Source of the DNA: Bacteroidales bacterium
Lineage (GTDB): Bacteria > Bacteroidota > Bacteroidia > Bacteroidales > UBA932
Length of the DNA stretch: 42,054 nt
Direction: 5' to 3'
Assembly (NCBI GenBank): GCA_017548505.1
Contig: JAFYZX010000110.1
Span: 1-42,054, forward strand
Part shown: one piece after another, positions 23,289-32,620 of the stretch
How the letters are laid out: each line of letters opens with the position of its first letter
Numbering within the stretch: the first letter of the stretch is position 1
Translations under genes and position numbers: made by a program
The notes under the pieces: model-generated
What the model was told of the DNA's origin: nothing
What the model saw: only the letters and a program-made list of their open reading frames with translations
The model's database searches: none

Positions 23289-24170
23289 TTATCCGAAATA
23301 TTCTTTGATATCGAGGGCGTCTTCCACCCTGAATCCACCTGAGGCTGAGCGCCTAAGGGCAGACATAAAGGCTCCGCTGGAAAGCATTGCCCCGAAATCC
23401 CTGGCCATGGAACGGATGTAAGTTCCCTTGCTGCACTCTATCCTGAGGGTGGCGGCCGGAAGATTTCTTATCTGGTCAGGGGTAAGGAGAGAATTCTCCG
23501 TATAGCGGATAACAGGATTGTTCTCCTCCGAAGCGATCCTTTTCTTTACAACAAAGGTGTTGTGGGCGTCATCCGTGCCATAGGATGGCCTTTCCAGGGT
23601 TTGGACAAGCGGATTGTCCTTTTCCAGAAGCTCACACTCATAGATCTTTACGGCGGCTGGCTTGAGGTCGGATTCCTCACCGTTTCTTGCCAGATAGTAG
23701 CTCCTTGTGCCGTTAACGTATTTTGCGGAATAGGCCGGAGGCATCTGCTCAGTCTGGGAAGTGAAACTCTGGGCGGCACGTCTCATATCTTCCTCAGCGA
23801 TGTGGGAGGTGGGATACAGGGCATCTATCGGATGCTCCCTGTCGAATGAAGGAGTGGTGGCGCCAAGGGTAAACTCCGCGATGTATTCCTTGCGTTCCGC
23901 CTGAAGGGCTTCGCTGAGTTTGCAGGCCTTGCCCACGCAGATTATAAGAAGGCCCGTCGCCAGAGGATCCAGAGTGCCGGCGTGCCCTATCTTTACATTC
24001 TTGGTGTTGAAGCGGTTGCGGAGAACATACTTTATCTTGCGGACAACGTCTGAACTTGTCCACCTGTATGGTTTGTCAACCGGAAAGATTATGCCCTCGG
24101 GATATGCGGACATGTCCTTTTCCAGGCCGGCGGGATTGCGTCTGTCTATGACAAGCGGGTTTAATGGCAT
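23289..24170 (-). CDS. truB: tRNA pseudouridine-55 synthase TruB
   Basis: 293 residues. It converts U55 to pseudouridine in the T loop of tRNA. The catalytic Asp68 is in GHAGTLDPLATGLL. FPVDKPYRWTSSDVV precedes it and QMPPAYSAKYVNGTRSYYLAR follows. RIECSKGTYIRSMARDFG is the SKGTYIR motif. An insert of about 40 residues after KIYECELLEKD is longer than in the E. coli enzyme. The start at 24170 overlaps rpiB by 10 bases; an ATG at 24113 would avoid this and remains possible. Confidence 0.95.
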   Translation of the reverse strand: MPLNPLVIDRRNPAGLEKDMSAYPEGIIFPVDKPYRWTSSDVVRKIKYVLRNRFNTKNVKIGHAGTLDPLATGLLIICVGKACKLSEALQAERKEYIAEFTLGATTPSFDREHPIDALYPTSHIAEEDMRRAAQSFTSQTEQMPPAYSAKYVNGTRSYYLARNGEESDLKPAAVKIYECELLEKDNPLVQTLERPSYGTDDAHNTFVVKKRIASEENNPVIRYTENSLLTPDQIRNLPAATLRIECSKGTYIRSMARDFGAMLSSGAFMSALRRSASGGFRVEDALDIKEYFG

Positions 24171-24601
24171 ACGGGAATCTTCTCAATCCTGCGCTGATGG
24201 CGGCCGCCTTCGAATTCGGCTTCCATATAGGCCTTTACGATATCCCTTGCAAGTTCTTCAGAAATGAATCTTGCCGGAAGGGACAGGATGTTGGCGTTGT
24301 TGTGCTGCTTTGCCAGAGCCCCGAGCTCAGGAGTCCAGCACAGAGCGGCCCTGATTCCCTGGTGCTTGTTTACGGTCATGGATATGCCGTTGCCGCTTCC
24401 GCAGATCGCGATGCCAAACTCCACCTCGCCCTTCTCAACCGCCTCGGCCAGAGGATGGGCGGTATCCGGATAGTCTACGCTATCTGAGGAGTAGGCCCCA
24501 AAGTCCTTGATGGTATGGCCCTTATCGCTGAGGAGACTCTTCAGGTATTCCTTCATCTGGAATCCGGCGTGGTCAGATGCCATTCCTATGATCTTTCCCA
24601 T
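24161..24601 (-). CDS. rpiB: Ribose-5-phosphate isomerase B
   Basis: 146 residues from the ATG at 24601 (MGKIIGMASDHAG), 10 bases after the ctpA-like stop; the open frame begins earlier, inside that gene. It interconverts ribose 5-phosphate and ribulose 5-phosphate. ASDHAGF holds the catalytic Asp10-His11. SVDYPDTAHPLAEAV and IAICGSGNGISM (with the base Cys) follow, then GIRAALCWT and NNANILSLPARFIS, all RpiB/LacAB markers. Confidence 0.96.
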   Translation of the reverse strand: MGKIIGMASDHAGFQMKEYLKSLLSDKGHTIKDFGAYSSDSVDYPDTAHPLAEAVEKGEVEFGIAICGSGNGISMTVNKHQGIRAALCWTPELGALAKQHNNANILSLPARFISEELARDIVKAYMEAEFEGGRHQRRIEKIPVCH

Positions 24602-24611
24602 AATTGTGTTT

Positions 24612-26195
24612 TTATGATGTTTTCTGGTTTCCCGAATCCAGTTCCTTGACTTTTTCAACAAGGTTGTCTATTTTCAAAATGTAGTGGTAGAAGGCCTCTT
24701 CCTTGAGTGCGGAGTAGCGGCCTATCAGTCCCTTGAGCTGCTCCATTATGATGTCTCCGCTCTCTTCCCATTCCCCGGCGTTTGGCCTTACACCCTCGGA
24801 TATCGCATAGAGGCGGAACTGTGAAGCAAGCGCTTCGCTTGTAAACAAAGCTTCAAGATCGGTGTAATTGTCTATTCCGGATAGAGCTGCGCGGTTACGG
24901 TCTGCAAACTGGGAACTGAATTTCATCAGCAGGCTCTTTCTGTTGACCTTGACAAGATAATCCGTAACCCCAACCGTATCCATAGGAACAAAGACATCCG
25001 GAACAATTCCTCCGCCGCCAACCTTTATGCTGTCCGCGTTCTGCATCTCGCCCCTCTGGTAACGCTCGAGTATGTCATAGCGGTAATCCTCTGTATAAGG
25101 CTTCTGTATGCACCTTCCGGAAGGAGTGTAGAAGCGGGCCACGGTCAGGCGGATTCCGCTGCTGTCGGAGAAGTAAACCGGCTCCTGCACAAGCCCCTTG
25201 CCGAAGGAGCGGCGGCCGATTATTGTTCCGCGATGGTTATCCTGGATTGCTCCTGCAACTATCTCGCTGGAAGACGCGCTGTTCTCGTTGATTGCCACAT
25301 AAAGCTTAAGATCCTTGAAATGGCCTGATCCCGTCGCGATGAAATCCTCCCTCTTTCTCATCCTGCCTTCCATATAGACCACCATGTCTCCCTTATTAAG
25401 GAACTCGTTTGCAAGGGCGTAAGCCTGTTCCAGATATCCACCCGGATTGTCCCTGAGGTCCAGTACAAGAGACGTCATTCCCTCGGCGCTTAACTTGGCG
25501 GCTGCAACCAGGAACTCCTTGTATGTTGTGAGGGCAAAGGTGGAGATCTTTATGTATCCAAGGGTTGGAGTGAGCATCACGGCCACATCTATACTGTGAA
25601 CCGGAATTATTCCCCTGGTTATGCTAAAGTCCAGAAGATCCTTCTCCCCGCTTCTCTTGACACCCACGTTAACCTTTGTGTTTATAGGCCCGCGGAGCAT
25701 TTTCATCATCGAGTCCTGAGAGAATTTAACTCCCGCAACGTTCCTTCCGTCTATGGTGACAATGCGGTCTCCGCTCCTGATTCCGATCCTCTCGCTCGGT
25801 CCGTTCGGAACAACGTTTATAACCACGAGGGTATCTTCAGGAACATTGAACTCGATACCCACTCCGCTGAAGTTTCCGGACAGGGACTCGTCCGCCGCCT
25901 GGAGGTCCTTTGGAGGAAGGTAAACGGAATGCGGATCAAGGCTCTCGAGAATATGCGGAAGAGACTTTTCCATTATGTCCCCGTTGCTTACGGTATCCAC
26001 ATAGTTTTTCTCTATCTGGTCCAGAACCAGAAGAAGCTTGGACCATTTGCGGTTTTCCGCCAGTTCGTAATTGATTCTCGGATTCTGGGAATGCCTTAAC
26101 CTCCAGAGCTTTCCCAGATAGAAGGAAAGCCCTATGACCACAATGAAAATCCACAGCCAGGGATTGTCCAGGAATTCTTTAAGTTTCTTCAGCAT
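24612..26195 (-). CDS. S41-family carboxy-terminal processing protease
   Basis: 527 residues. One N-terminal membrane helix (about 12-30, PWLWIFIVVIGLSFYLGKL) anchors it, with the rest periplasmic. It has an N-terminal helical part, a PDZ domain (about 105-185, FSGVGIEFNVPEDTLVVINV and SGDRIVTIDGRNV) and a peptidase S41 core: NENSASSSEI with catalytic Ser308, RRSFGKGLVQ with Lys333. It trims C-termini of periplasmic or envelope proteins. It is 3 bases after the dCMP deaminase gene and 10 bases before rpiB. Confidence 0.94.
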   Translation of the reverse strand: MLKKLKEFLDNPWLWIFIVVIGLSFYLGKLWRLRHSQNPRINYELAENRKWSKLLLVLDQIEKNYVDTVSNGDIMEKSLPHILESLDPHSVYLPPKDLQAADESLSGNFSGVGIEFNVPEDTLVVINVVPNGPSERIGIRSGDRIVTIDGRNVAGVKFSQDSMMKMLRGPINTKVNVGVKRSGEKDLLDFSITRGIIPVHSIDVAVMLTPTLGYIKISTFALTTYKEFLVAAAKLSAEGMTSLVLDLRDNPGGYLEQAYALANEFLNKGDMVVYMEGRMRKREDFIATGSGHFKDLKLYVAINENSASSSEIVAGAIQDNHRGTIIGRRSFGKGLVQEPVYFSDSSGIRLTVARFYTPSGRCIQKPYTEDYRYDILERYQRGEMQNADSIKVGGGGIVPDVFVPMDTVGVTDYLVKVNRKSLLMKFSSQFADRNRAALSGIDNYTDLEALFTSEALASQFRLYAISEGVRPNAGEWEESGDIIMEQLKGLIGRYSALKEEAFYHYILKIDNLVEKVKELDSGNQKTS

Positions 26196-26198
26196 CTT

Positions 26199-26663
26199 CT
26201 ACTTTGATTCGGAAGCCTGTCGTTCGGCTTCAAGTTCCTTAATCTTTTCGGAGTCCAGCTGCTCTACAGTGATACCGGCCCTCTGCAGAAGCTTTATGCC
26301 GTCGTCAAGACGGTAGGCATCGCGATATACCACTCTTCTTATTCCGCTCTGTATTATCAGTTTGGCGCATTCCATGCAAGGAGAGGCCGTGATGTAGAGA
26401 GTGGCTCCCTCGGAGGAGTTGTTGCTCTTTGCCACCTTGGTGATGGCGTTGGCCTCGGCGTGGAGGACGTATGGCTTGGTAACTCCGTTCTCGTCCTCGC
26501 ACACGTTCTCGAATCCCGACGGCGTGCCGTTGTATCCGTCTGAGATTATCATCCTGTCCTTGACCAGCAAAGCCCCTACCTGAAGCCTCTTGCTGTATGA
26601 GTTCTTTGCCCAGATGCCTGCCATCTGCAGGTAGCTGAGGTCGAATTGCAGCTGTTTGTCCAT
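26199..26663 (-). CDS. Deoxycytidylate deaminase family protein
   Basis: 154 residues from the ATG at 26663 (MDKQLQFD); the upstream frame overlaps the acyl-CoA ligase. It deaminates dCMP to dUMP for dTTP supply. The zinc site is HAEANAI (His68, Glu70 as proton shuttle) and PCMECAK (Cys96, Cys99). DGYNGTPSGF and NSYSKRLQVGALLVKD are typical of the dCMP deaminase/ComEB group. The C-terminus is a charged helix. It begins 19 bases after the ligase gene. Confidence 0.93.
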   Translation of the reverse strand: MDKQLQFDLSYLQMAGIWAKNSYSKRLQVGALLVKDRMIISDGYNGTPSGFENVCEDENGVTKPYVLHAEANAITKVAKSNNSSEGATLYITASPCMECAKLIIQSGIRRVVYRDAYRLDDGIKLLQRAGITVEQLDSEKIKELEAERQASESK

Positions 26664-26682
26664 ATAATGCTGTCCCTTTTTT

Positions 26683-28350
26683 CTAGTTCTGGTAAATGTA
26701 ACGCTTGATGCTTCTCTTAGGAGTCTTCTCAAACTCCTCCGGCATAATCTTCACGCCTGAAATCTTGGAGTAGTTAGGCATCTCCTCGTTGACGATGGCA
26801 ATGTTCTCGTTCATCTTGGCCTCAATCTGCGCAGCGGTGGTAAGGCCGTCACGTGACGCTCCTTCGATATCAGGATAGATCAGGGCCACCATCTTTCCTC
26901 CGTCATCAATAACAAGAGACTCAACAACATAAGGCATGTTGTTTATAATACTCTCGATTTCCTCCGGATAAATGTTCTGGCCGCTAGGACCAAGAATCAT
27001 GTTCTTGCTCCTTCCCTTGATGTAGAGGAAGCCGTCCTTGTCCAGTATGCCGAGGTCTCCGGTACGCATCCAGCCGTCTTCCGTAAACGCGTCGCGGGTT
27101 GCTATCTCGTTCTTGTAGTAGCCGAGCATCGTGTTGTCTCCCTTGACCTGGATTTCTCCCGGGATTGTGCGAGGCTTGTCGGAATCGATCCTTATCTCCA
27201 TCCTCGGAGCGGCATAACCGCAGGATCCAACCCTCTTTTCCTTCCAGTCCGCGTATGCGATGATCGGAGCGCACTCTGTCATTCCGTAACCCACCGTGTA
27301 CTTGAATCCTATGGAGTTGAAGAAACTGTCTGCCTCCTTGTTGAATGCGGCGCCTCCGATAATCACTTCCTCGAATTCTCCGCCGAAGGAACTTGTAAGA
27401 GTATCGTTGATCTGTGTCTTGATCCTCTTGTCCGCAATCGGAAGCCTCAGCAGGAACCTGACACCAGGAGTTGAGAGGAACGGCTGCAGACGGTTCTTGT
27501 AAATCTTCTCTATGACAAGCGGAACGGAGATTATGATCTTTGGCTTGATCTCCTCAAACGCCTTGACAATCACGCTAGGAGACGGAACCCTGGTAAGGAA
27601 GTGAACGTGGGCGCCTACTGTCATTTCGTAGAGGAACTCGAACATCATTCCGTACATGTGAGCGGACGGAAGTATGGAAACCACGTTGGATTTCTCGTCC
27701 ACGGAATTCATAACCTTGTAGGCAAAGAGCACGTTAGACCTCATCGCCCTGTAAGGAATCATCACACCCTTGGAGAATCCGCTGGTTCCGCTGGTGTAGT
27801 TGATCATAGCCATCTCGTTCGGATCTGATTCTCTGCGATATGATATGTATTCAGGTCCGAACACCTTGGGATAGGCCTTTCCGAAGAGCTCGTTCAGGTG
27901 CTCCATCGCCAGGTAGGTATCCTTGTTCTTTGTCTGGATAAGCGAGAAATCATCCAGGCAGATAACGGTGTTCAGATTCGGCATGTGAGTCAGTGTCAGG
28001 CCTTCCAGTATGATGCTTCCGGCAAAGAGGATGCAGCTGTCTGAGTGGTTTACAATGTGTTCTATGTTGCTTGGCTTGAACTCGTGGAGAATCGGCACCG
28101 GAACTGCTCCGTATGTAAGGCTGGCGAGAAATATCACGGCCCAGTTTGACTGGTTCTTGGAGCAGATGGCTATCTTGTCTCCCTGCTTTATGCCGCTCTC
28201 CCTGAAAATGATATGGATCTTTGCAATCTTGCGCGCCACGTCCCTGTAGTAAAGGGTGATTCCCTTGTAGTCCGACAGGGCCGGACGGTTCCAGTTGTGC
28301 TTGATACTCTCTTCTATTATCTCTATCAGAGAATCAGAAACATACATCAT
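26683..28350 (-). CDS. AMP-binding long-chain acyl-CoA ligase family enzyme
   Basis: 555 residues with two adjacent ATGs at 28350 and 28347. The adenylate-forming motifs are present: MINYTSGTSGFSKGVMI (P-loop), GYGMTECAPIIAYAD, GWMRTGDLGILDKDGFLYIKGR and the C-terminal Lys in EKTPKRSIKRY. It activates a carboxylic acid, most likely a fatty acid, to acyl-AMP and then acyl-CoA or acyl-carrier protein. The position directly after an MsbA-like exporter suggests a role in envelope lipid or lipid A acyl recycling; this is inference only. Confidence 0.93.
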   Translation of the reverse strand: MMYVSDSLIEIIEESIKHNWNRPALSDYKGITLYYRDVARKIAKIHIIFRESGIKQGDKIAICSKNQSNWAVIFLASLTYGAVPVPILHEFKPSNIEHIVNHSDSCILFAGSIILEGLTLTHMPNLNTVICLDDFSLIQTKNKDTYLAMEHLNELFGKAYPKVFGPEYISYRRESDPNEMAMINYTSGTSGFSKGVMIPYRAMRSNVLFAYKVMNSVDEKSNVVSILPSAHMYGMMFEFLYEMTVGAHVHFLTRVPSPSVIVKAFEEIKPKIIISVPLVIEKIYKNRLQPFLSTPGVRFLLRLPIADKRIKTQINDTLTSSFGGEFEEVIIGGAAFNKEADSFFNSIGFKYTVGYGMTECAPIIAYADWKEKRVGSCGYAAPRMEIRIDSDKPRTIPGEIQVKGDNTMLGYYKNEIATRDAFTEDGWMRTGDLGILDKDGFLYIKGRSKNMILGPSGQNIYPEEIESIINNMPYVVESLVIDDGGKMVALIYPDIEGASRDGLTTAAQIEAKMNENIAIVNEEMPNYSKISGVKIMPEEFEKTPKRSIKRYIYQN

Positions 28351-28377
28351 AATATCGTAGGTTTTTCGGTTTCTTTT

Positions 28378-30231
28378 TTATGAGAATACCTGCATGGCGC
28401 AAAGGCCCGCATATATTCCGTTCTTTTCCATAAGCTGGTCGTGATTGCCCTCTTCCACAATCTTTCCGTCTTTCATCACGATAATGTCGTCCGCATAGCG
28501 GATGGTGGAAAGGCGGTGGGCAATAACAATGCTGGTGCGGTTGGCCATCAGCTTGTAGAGGGCATCCTGAACAAGACGCTCGCTCTCTGTATCCAGGGCA
28601 CTTGTGGCCTCGTCCAGAATCAGTATCGGAGGATTCTTCAGCACGGCCCTGGCAATGGCGATTCTCTGCCTCTGGCCTCCGGAGAGGTTTTCTCCGCGAT
28701 CGCCGATATTGGTCTCGAACTTCTTCGGAAGCTGCTCGATGAATTCCAGGGCGTTGGCGATCCTGGCGGCCTCGATGACCTTCTCCCTGGAAACATTCTC
28801 CATTCCGAAGGTTATGTTGTTGTAGACCGTATCGTTGAACAGAATGGACTCCTGGGTCACGATTCCCATCTGGGAAGTCAGGGAATCCAGGGTGTAGTCA
28901 CGGATATCGTGCCCGTCTATGAAGATGCCGCCGCCGGTAACGTCGTAGAACCTCGGCAGCAGGTCCGCAAACGTGCTCTTTCCCGCACCGCTCGGCCCCA
29001 CCAGAGCCACCATCTTGCCCTTAGGGATGCTGGCGTTGATATCCCTGAGCACAGGAACATCCTCCGTGTAGGAGAAGTTTACTCCGCGATACTCTATTCC
29101 CTGCCTGAATTCCTTGAGAGTGATGGCGTTCTCTTTCTCCTTGATATTGTTCTCGGCATCCAGGATAACAAACAGTCTCTCTCCGCTGACCAGACCTCTC
29201 TGGATGCTGGCGTAAGCCTTGGCGATGTTCTTTGCCGGCTCCAGCACTCTCCAGTAGCACAGGATGTAAACCGTGAAGGTACCTATGCTCAGGCCCAGCT
29301 TTCCGTGAATCTGAAGCCATCCGCCGTACAGAAGCACCGCAGCGGCGATAGTGATTCCCAGGAATTCGCTTGTTGGATGAGCCAGCTGCTGTCGGTAAAG
29401 CATCTTGCGGCTGGAACGCTTGTGGGCGGTATTGGTTTCCTCGAAGTTATCCTGGACATATTTCTGCGCGTTGAAGCCCTTGATTATCCTGATGCCGGAA
29501 ATCGCCTCGTCAAAGTGGCTTACGATCCGTCCCATAAGGCTCTGAGTCTCCACCGCCTTTTTCCTCAGCCTCTTGGAAATGGCACCGATCGCCAGGCCGG
29601 AAAGCGGGATGGTGATCAGGGTAACCAGCGTAAGTTTCGGGGACAGGTAGAAGCAGTATGTGATGAAACCGATTATCAGCAGCGGTTCCCTGAAAATCAT
29701 GTGGAAACTGTCCGCCACTCCGTTCTGGACCTCGGTTACATCATTGGAAATCCTGGATATGATGTCTCCCTTCTGCTGGGTGTGGTAGAAGCCCACGTCC
29801 ATAGTGGAAACCTTGCGGAACAGGTCCGTGCGGAGTTTCTTCATGATGTGGGTTCTCATCCTCACCAGAATGGTCTGGGAAAGGTATCTCGTGATATTGG
29901 AAAGCAGGCTGGCTCCCACCAAGAGGGCGCAGACGAAAAGCAGCGCCTTCAGCGGTCCGGCCGCAAGGAATATCTTGTCCATATAGTACTGGAAGGTGTT
30001 CTCGAACCAGTCCATGGACATCGAGAAATTCTGCGTCTTGTCTGCCAGGGTGGCAATCTCCGCAGATACCTGCTCGTTGCTCGGGCTCTCGAACAGAAGC
30101 TTCAGCACCGGAGATATCAGGGAATAGTTCACGATTCCGAATATCACGGACAATATCGCGAGTATTATGTATCCCGGCCAGAATCTGCGCCACGGCCTGG
30201 CGTAATTGAGCAGTCTGAGAAAATTCTTCAT
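28378..30231 (-). CDS. MsbA-type ABC exporter (fused membrane and ATPase domains)
   Basis: 617 residues. About six membrane helices in the first 330 residues include an unusual long periplasmic loop after the first (SNEQVSAEIATLADKTQNFSMSMDWFENTF). A type I exporter ATPase follows: Walker A GPSGAGKST, Q-loop MGIVTQESILFNDTVYNNI, signature ENLSGGQRQRIAIARA, Walker B PILILDEATSALD and His loop IVIAHRLSTI. MsbA flips lipid A or other lipids, and many relatives export drugs. The gene begins 3 bases after the 763-residue envelope protein, so the two may act together. The name MsbA is by family only. Confidence 0.9.
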   Translation of the reverse strand: MKNFLRLLNYARPWRRFWPGYIILAILSVIFGIVNYSLISPVLKLLFESPSNEQVSAEIATLADKTQNFSMSMDWFENTFQYYMDKIFLAAGPLKALLFVCALLVGASLLSNITRYLSQTILVRMRTHIMKKLRTDLFRKVSTMDVGFYHTQQKGDIISRISNDVTEVQNGVADSFHMIFREPLLIIGFITYCFYLSPKLTLVTLITIPLSGLAIGAISKRLRKKAVETQSLMGRIVSHFDEAISGIRIIKGFNAQKYVQDNFEETNTAHKRSSRKMLYRQQLAHPTSEFLGITIAAAVLLYGGWLQIHGKLGLSIGTFTVYILCYWRVLEPAKNIAKAYASIQRGLVSGERLFVILDAENNIKEKENAITLKEFRQGIEYRGVNFSYTEDVPVLRDINASIPKGKMVALVGPSGAGKSTFADLLPRFYDVTGGGIFIDGHDIRDYTLDSLTSQMGIVTQESILFNDTVYNNITFGMENVSREKVIEAARIANALEFIEQLPKKFETNIGDRGENLSGGQRQRIAIARAVLKNPPILILDEATSALDTESERLVQDALYKLMANRTSIVIAHRLSTIRYADDIIVMKDGKIVEEGNHDQLMEKNGIYAGLCAMQVFS

Positions 30232-30234
30232 CTT

Positions 30235-32526
30235 CTAAAGTTTCTTGATCCTTCCGGTCTTGAGGTTGAACAGGAATTCCTTTCCGTCCATTCCCATAAC
30301 CTTTACAAAACCGTCCTTGTCTTCCGTCACTGTGCTTTCCCTGGATATCGGTCTCTTTATGTTCTTTGCTGTAAGTTCTTCTCCCTCAGGAGTGTAAATC
30401 CTGAGTTTGGATACCGTGCGGAGAATGTAGTAGCGCCTTCCGAACAGGGTGGTCTCCTGCGGCATCTCGCGTGTAAACTCCGGAGCGTGGATGTCTGTCC
30501 ATCCCTCAACCTTGTCTCCGTTTACGTCACGCTTGGTAATTATGTTCTCGCCGGTGATAATAAACATACGGTACCTTCCGTCCTCACGGATTATCTCCGG
30601 TCCAAGGGCTACCTCCACATCCAGCTGCTTAGGATATCCGGTGTAGTGCGCTCCCCTGCGGTTCATGCGGTAAAGCTTGTCGCCGAGTATGAAGGTTATG
30701 TAGCTCTTCCCGTCGTCCAGCTTTACCAGACCGGCGTAATTCTTTATCGTGTCCTTCATAGGGATACCCCAGATACCCTTCTTGTTCTTGTCCATATAGG
30801 AAATGGAAAGGTACTTCTTGCTCTGCTCGAACCAGGTGGTGTCTCCCTTGTCCGGATCCACCAGAGGGAACGGGCCCCAGAAGGTCTTGAAGGTGCTGTC
30901 TATGAATATAACCTCCTCGTCCTCCTCGTCGAACATCTGCGGAGGAACAGACAGCGATGCGGCGTAGAAACTCAAGTTAGCCTTTGTCTTTCCGTCTGAA
31001 GGAAAGATGTTTACAGTGGCATACTCAAAATTCTTCTTCCTCAGCGACGAGGTTATCCTGCCCCTGAAATACTTGTTCAGGACGGTGAGCAGCGTATCGG
31101 CCCCCTCCTTGATATTGACAAAGGCCTTGGCCACGCCTTTTTCCGAGAAGAATGAACTGGCCGGAGTCCGGGACAGGTATTTGTCGAGCTTGACGGCATT
31201 GACTTTTCCCTTGTAAAACTCCCCTACGGCATTGGCGGAGCCGATTATGGTCCAGTCTTCACTCTTGCAGAACTGGTCTTCCGGGTTATGGGAGAAAATC
31301 TCTCCCAGAACTGCCGGGACATACCCCTTGTAAACAAACTCTGATGGCTCCTGGAACTGTCCCTTTCCCTTGATTCCGGTTATCCTTCCAAGAAGGGAAG
31401 TGGAGTTCTTGTAAAGAAGCGTTACCCACTCGAACTTGCCTCCAACAAGGCAGAATGCGCTTACGGCCTCGGTAAAGCCCTCTGAAGCAAGCCACTCCAT
31501 AGGTGAAGGAGAATCAGGAAGGGCTATCCTGTCCTGATTGGAAAGGTATGAAGAGTATTTCTTGTTGGCGTCAAGATATTTCTCGTAGTCCTTTACGTAA
31601 CCCTTGAGAGAATGCAGGTCTATGCAGACGGCAAACATCGTGCTTGCCGGAAGAATATCCTGGGCTTTGGAAACGTATGGCTTCTGGCCTCCCAGAACCG
31701 CCGCAAAGTTTATGAAGTCCCCGTTATCGGTGAGCACTCCCTCAAATGAAATGAAGTTCCTCTGCCTCGGATTGATTTCCAGCGCGCTCCAGGTGGCCAT
31801 CCTCATTATGAAATCCGAGTACTTGAGGAAGGAATAGGACACGCTGCCGGAGAATAGTTTTCCTATCTGCTTGTGGTTGATGTACAGGCACTCCTCTCCA
31901 CCCGTTCCCTTGAGAGTGGAATAGAATTCCTGGTTCTCCAGAATGGAATTGCCCGCATCCAGATGCCTCAGAGAGCTCTCCACGCAGATAGAGGAAGAAC
32001 TGGCTATGACCAGATCCTTTTCAATGGCAACCTTAAGGCCGGACGGCAGGGTGTAAATCTTGTGGGAGTTGTAATTCCTGGAGTTTGAAGCACCTGATTC
32101 CAGATAACGCTGCATATCAGCAACGCTCTCCTGTGCAGGCATATCAGTTATCTGAAGCAGGCTGACTTCGTTGATCGCCGAGTAATGCAGCGAGAAAAGG
32201 CTGTGGCTTTCTCCCGCCCCGCAGAGGAACAGTCTGTCCTGGAAAGCCCCCAGAGAAGAAACTGAATCTATGAGCCCGTAGGCAAAGGAAGAAGTGTCCT
32301 TCAGCATCTGCGAGATATGGTCCAGCTGCTCAAAGTCGAAAATCAGCACCGCGTCAGAAGGAACGGCCCTGTAGGCCTCCTCGGTCTGGGCGGAAAGAAC
32401 TTTCTGCACCTTCTCGTCCGCTTCCTCTGAACCGCGGTCGCCGAGATTCAATGCCAAAAACAGCACAATGCCCAGCAAAACCAGGCCGGCGGCGAACAGA
32501 ACGAATATTTTCTTTCCCTTACTCAT
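30235..32526 (-). CDS. Membrane-anchored protein of unknown function, 763 residues
   Basis: One N-terminal membrane helix (about 7-28, IFVLFAAGLVLLGIVLFLAL) is followed by a large extracytoplasmic part. The first half has an AVPSDAVLIFDF segment like the start of the DUF3352-type periplasmic domain. The last 250 residues contain repeated short strands with turns such as NKKGIWGIPM, KLYRMNRRGAHYTGYPKQL, NIITKRDVNGDK, RIYTPEGEELT and MDGKEFLFNLKTGRIKKL, like a beta-propeller of about 30-residue blades. I do not recognise the family. It begins the long unit and lies 3 bases before the ABC exporter; the terminal PPIase unit is separate. Confidence 0.75.
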   Translation of the reverse strand: MSKGKKIFVLFAAGLVLLGIVLFLALNLGDRGSEEADEKVQKVLSAQTEEAYRAVPSDAVLIFDFEQLDHISQMLKDTSSFAYGLIDSVSSLGAFQDRLFLCGAGESHSLFSLHYSAINEVSLLQITDMPAQESVADMQRYLESGASNSRNYNSHKIYTLPSGLKVAIEKDLVIASSSSICVESSLRHLDAGNSILENQEFYSTLKGTGGEECLYINHKQIGKLFSGSVSYSFLKYSDFIMRMATWSALEINPRQRNFISFEGVLTDNGDFINFAAVLGGQKPYVSKAQDILPASTMFAVCIDLHSLKGYVKDYEKYLDANKKYSSYLSNQDRIALPDSPSPMEWLASEGFTEAVSAFCLVGGKFEWVTLLYKNSTSLLGRITGIKGKGQFQEPSEFVYKGYVPAVLGEIFSHNPEDQFCKSEDWTIIGSANAVGEFYKGKVNAVKLDKYLSRTPASSFFSEKGVAKAFVNIKEGADTLLTVLNKYFRGRITSSLRKKNFEYATVNIFPSDGKTKANLSFYAASLSVPPQMFDEEDEEVIFIDSTFKTFWGPFPLVDPDKGDTTWFEQSKKYLSISYMDKNKKGIWGIPMKDTIKNYAGLVKLDDGKSYITFILGDKLYRMNRRGAHYTGYPKQLDVEVALGPEIIREDGRYRMFIITGENIITKRDVNGDKVEGWTDIHAPEFTREMPQETTLFGRRYYILRTVSKLRIYTPEGEELTAKNIKRPISRESTVTEDKDGFVKVMGMDGKEFLFNLKTGRIKKL

Positions 32527-32533
32527 AGACTTG

Positions 32534-32541
32534 CGAATTTA
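32534..32541 (-). promoter_or_regulatory. Probable -7 box of the 763-residue protein operon
   Basis: TAAATTCG on the minus strand differs from TAnnTTTG by one base and lies 8 bases before the start at 32526. No good -33 element is seen, so the actual promoter could be elsewhere. Confidence 0.3.
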
Positions 32542-32573
32542 CGAAAAAAAATCGAGAGAGAGGGTTACAAGAC

Positions 32574-32600
32574 AAAAAAAGGGGGATGCAAGCATCCCCC
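32574..32600 (-). terminator. Terminator of the kdsD-agmatinase-FKBP unit
   Basis: A perfect 9-bp stem (32581-32589 with 32592-32600) is followed on the minus strand by seven T. It begins 20 bases beyond the FKBP lipoprotein stop. Confidence 0.9.
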
Positions 32601-32620
32601 AATCCTGTCAGTCTGGATTT

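Noticed and set aside
22107-23338. Longer start for queA at 23338
   Set aside because: It would overlap truB by 50 bases. The ATG at 23218 starts the conserved MKLSQFKFP and gives the family's usual length.
28441-30999. 852-codon open frame on the plus strand
   Set aside because: It lies antisense to the ABC exporter gene and the 763-residue protein gene, both with clear motifs or signal. Its translation has no recognisable domain and is a by-product of codon bias.
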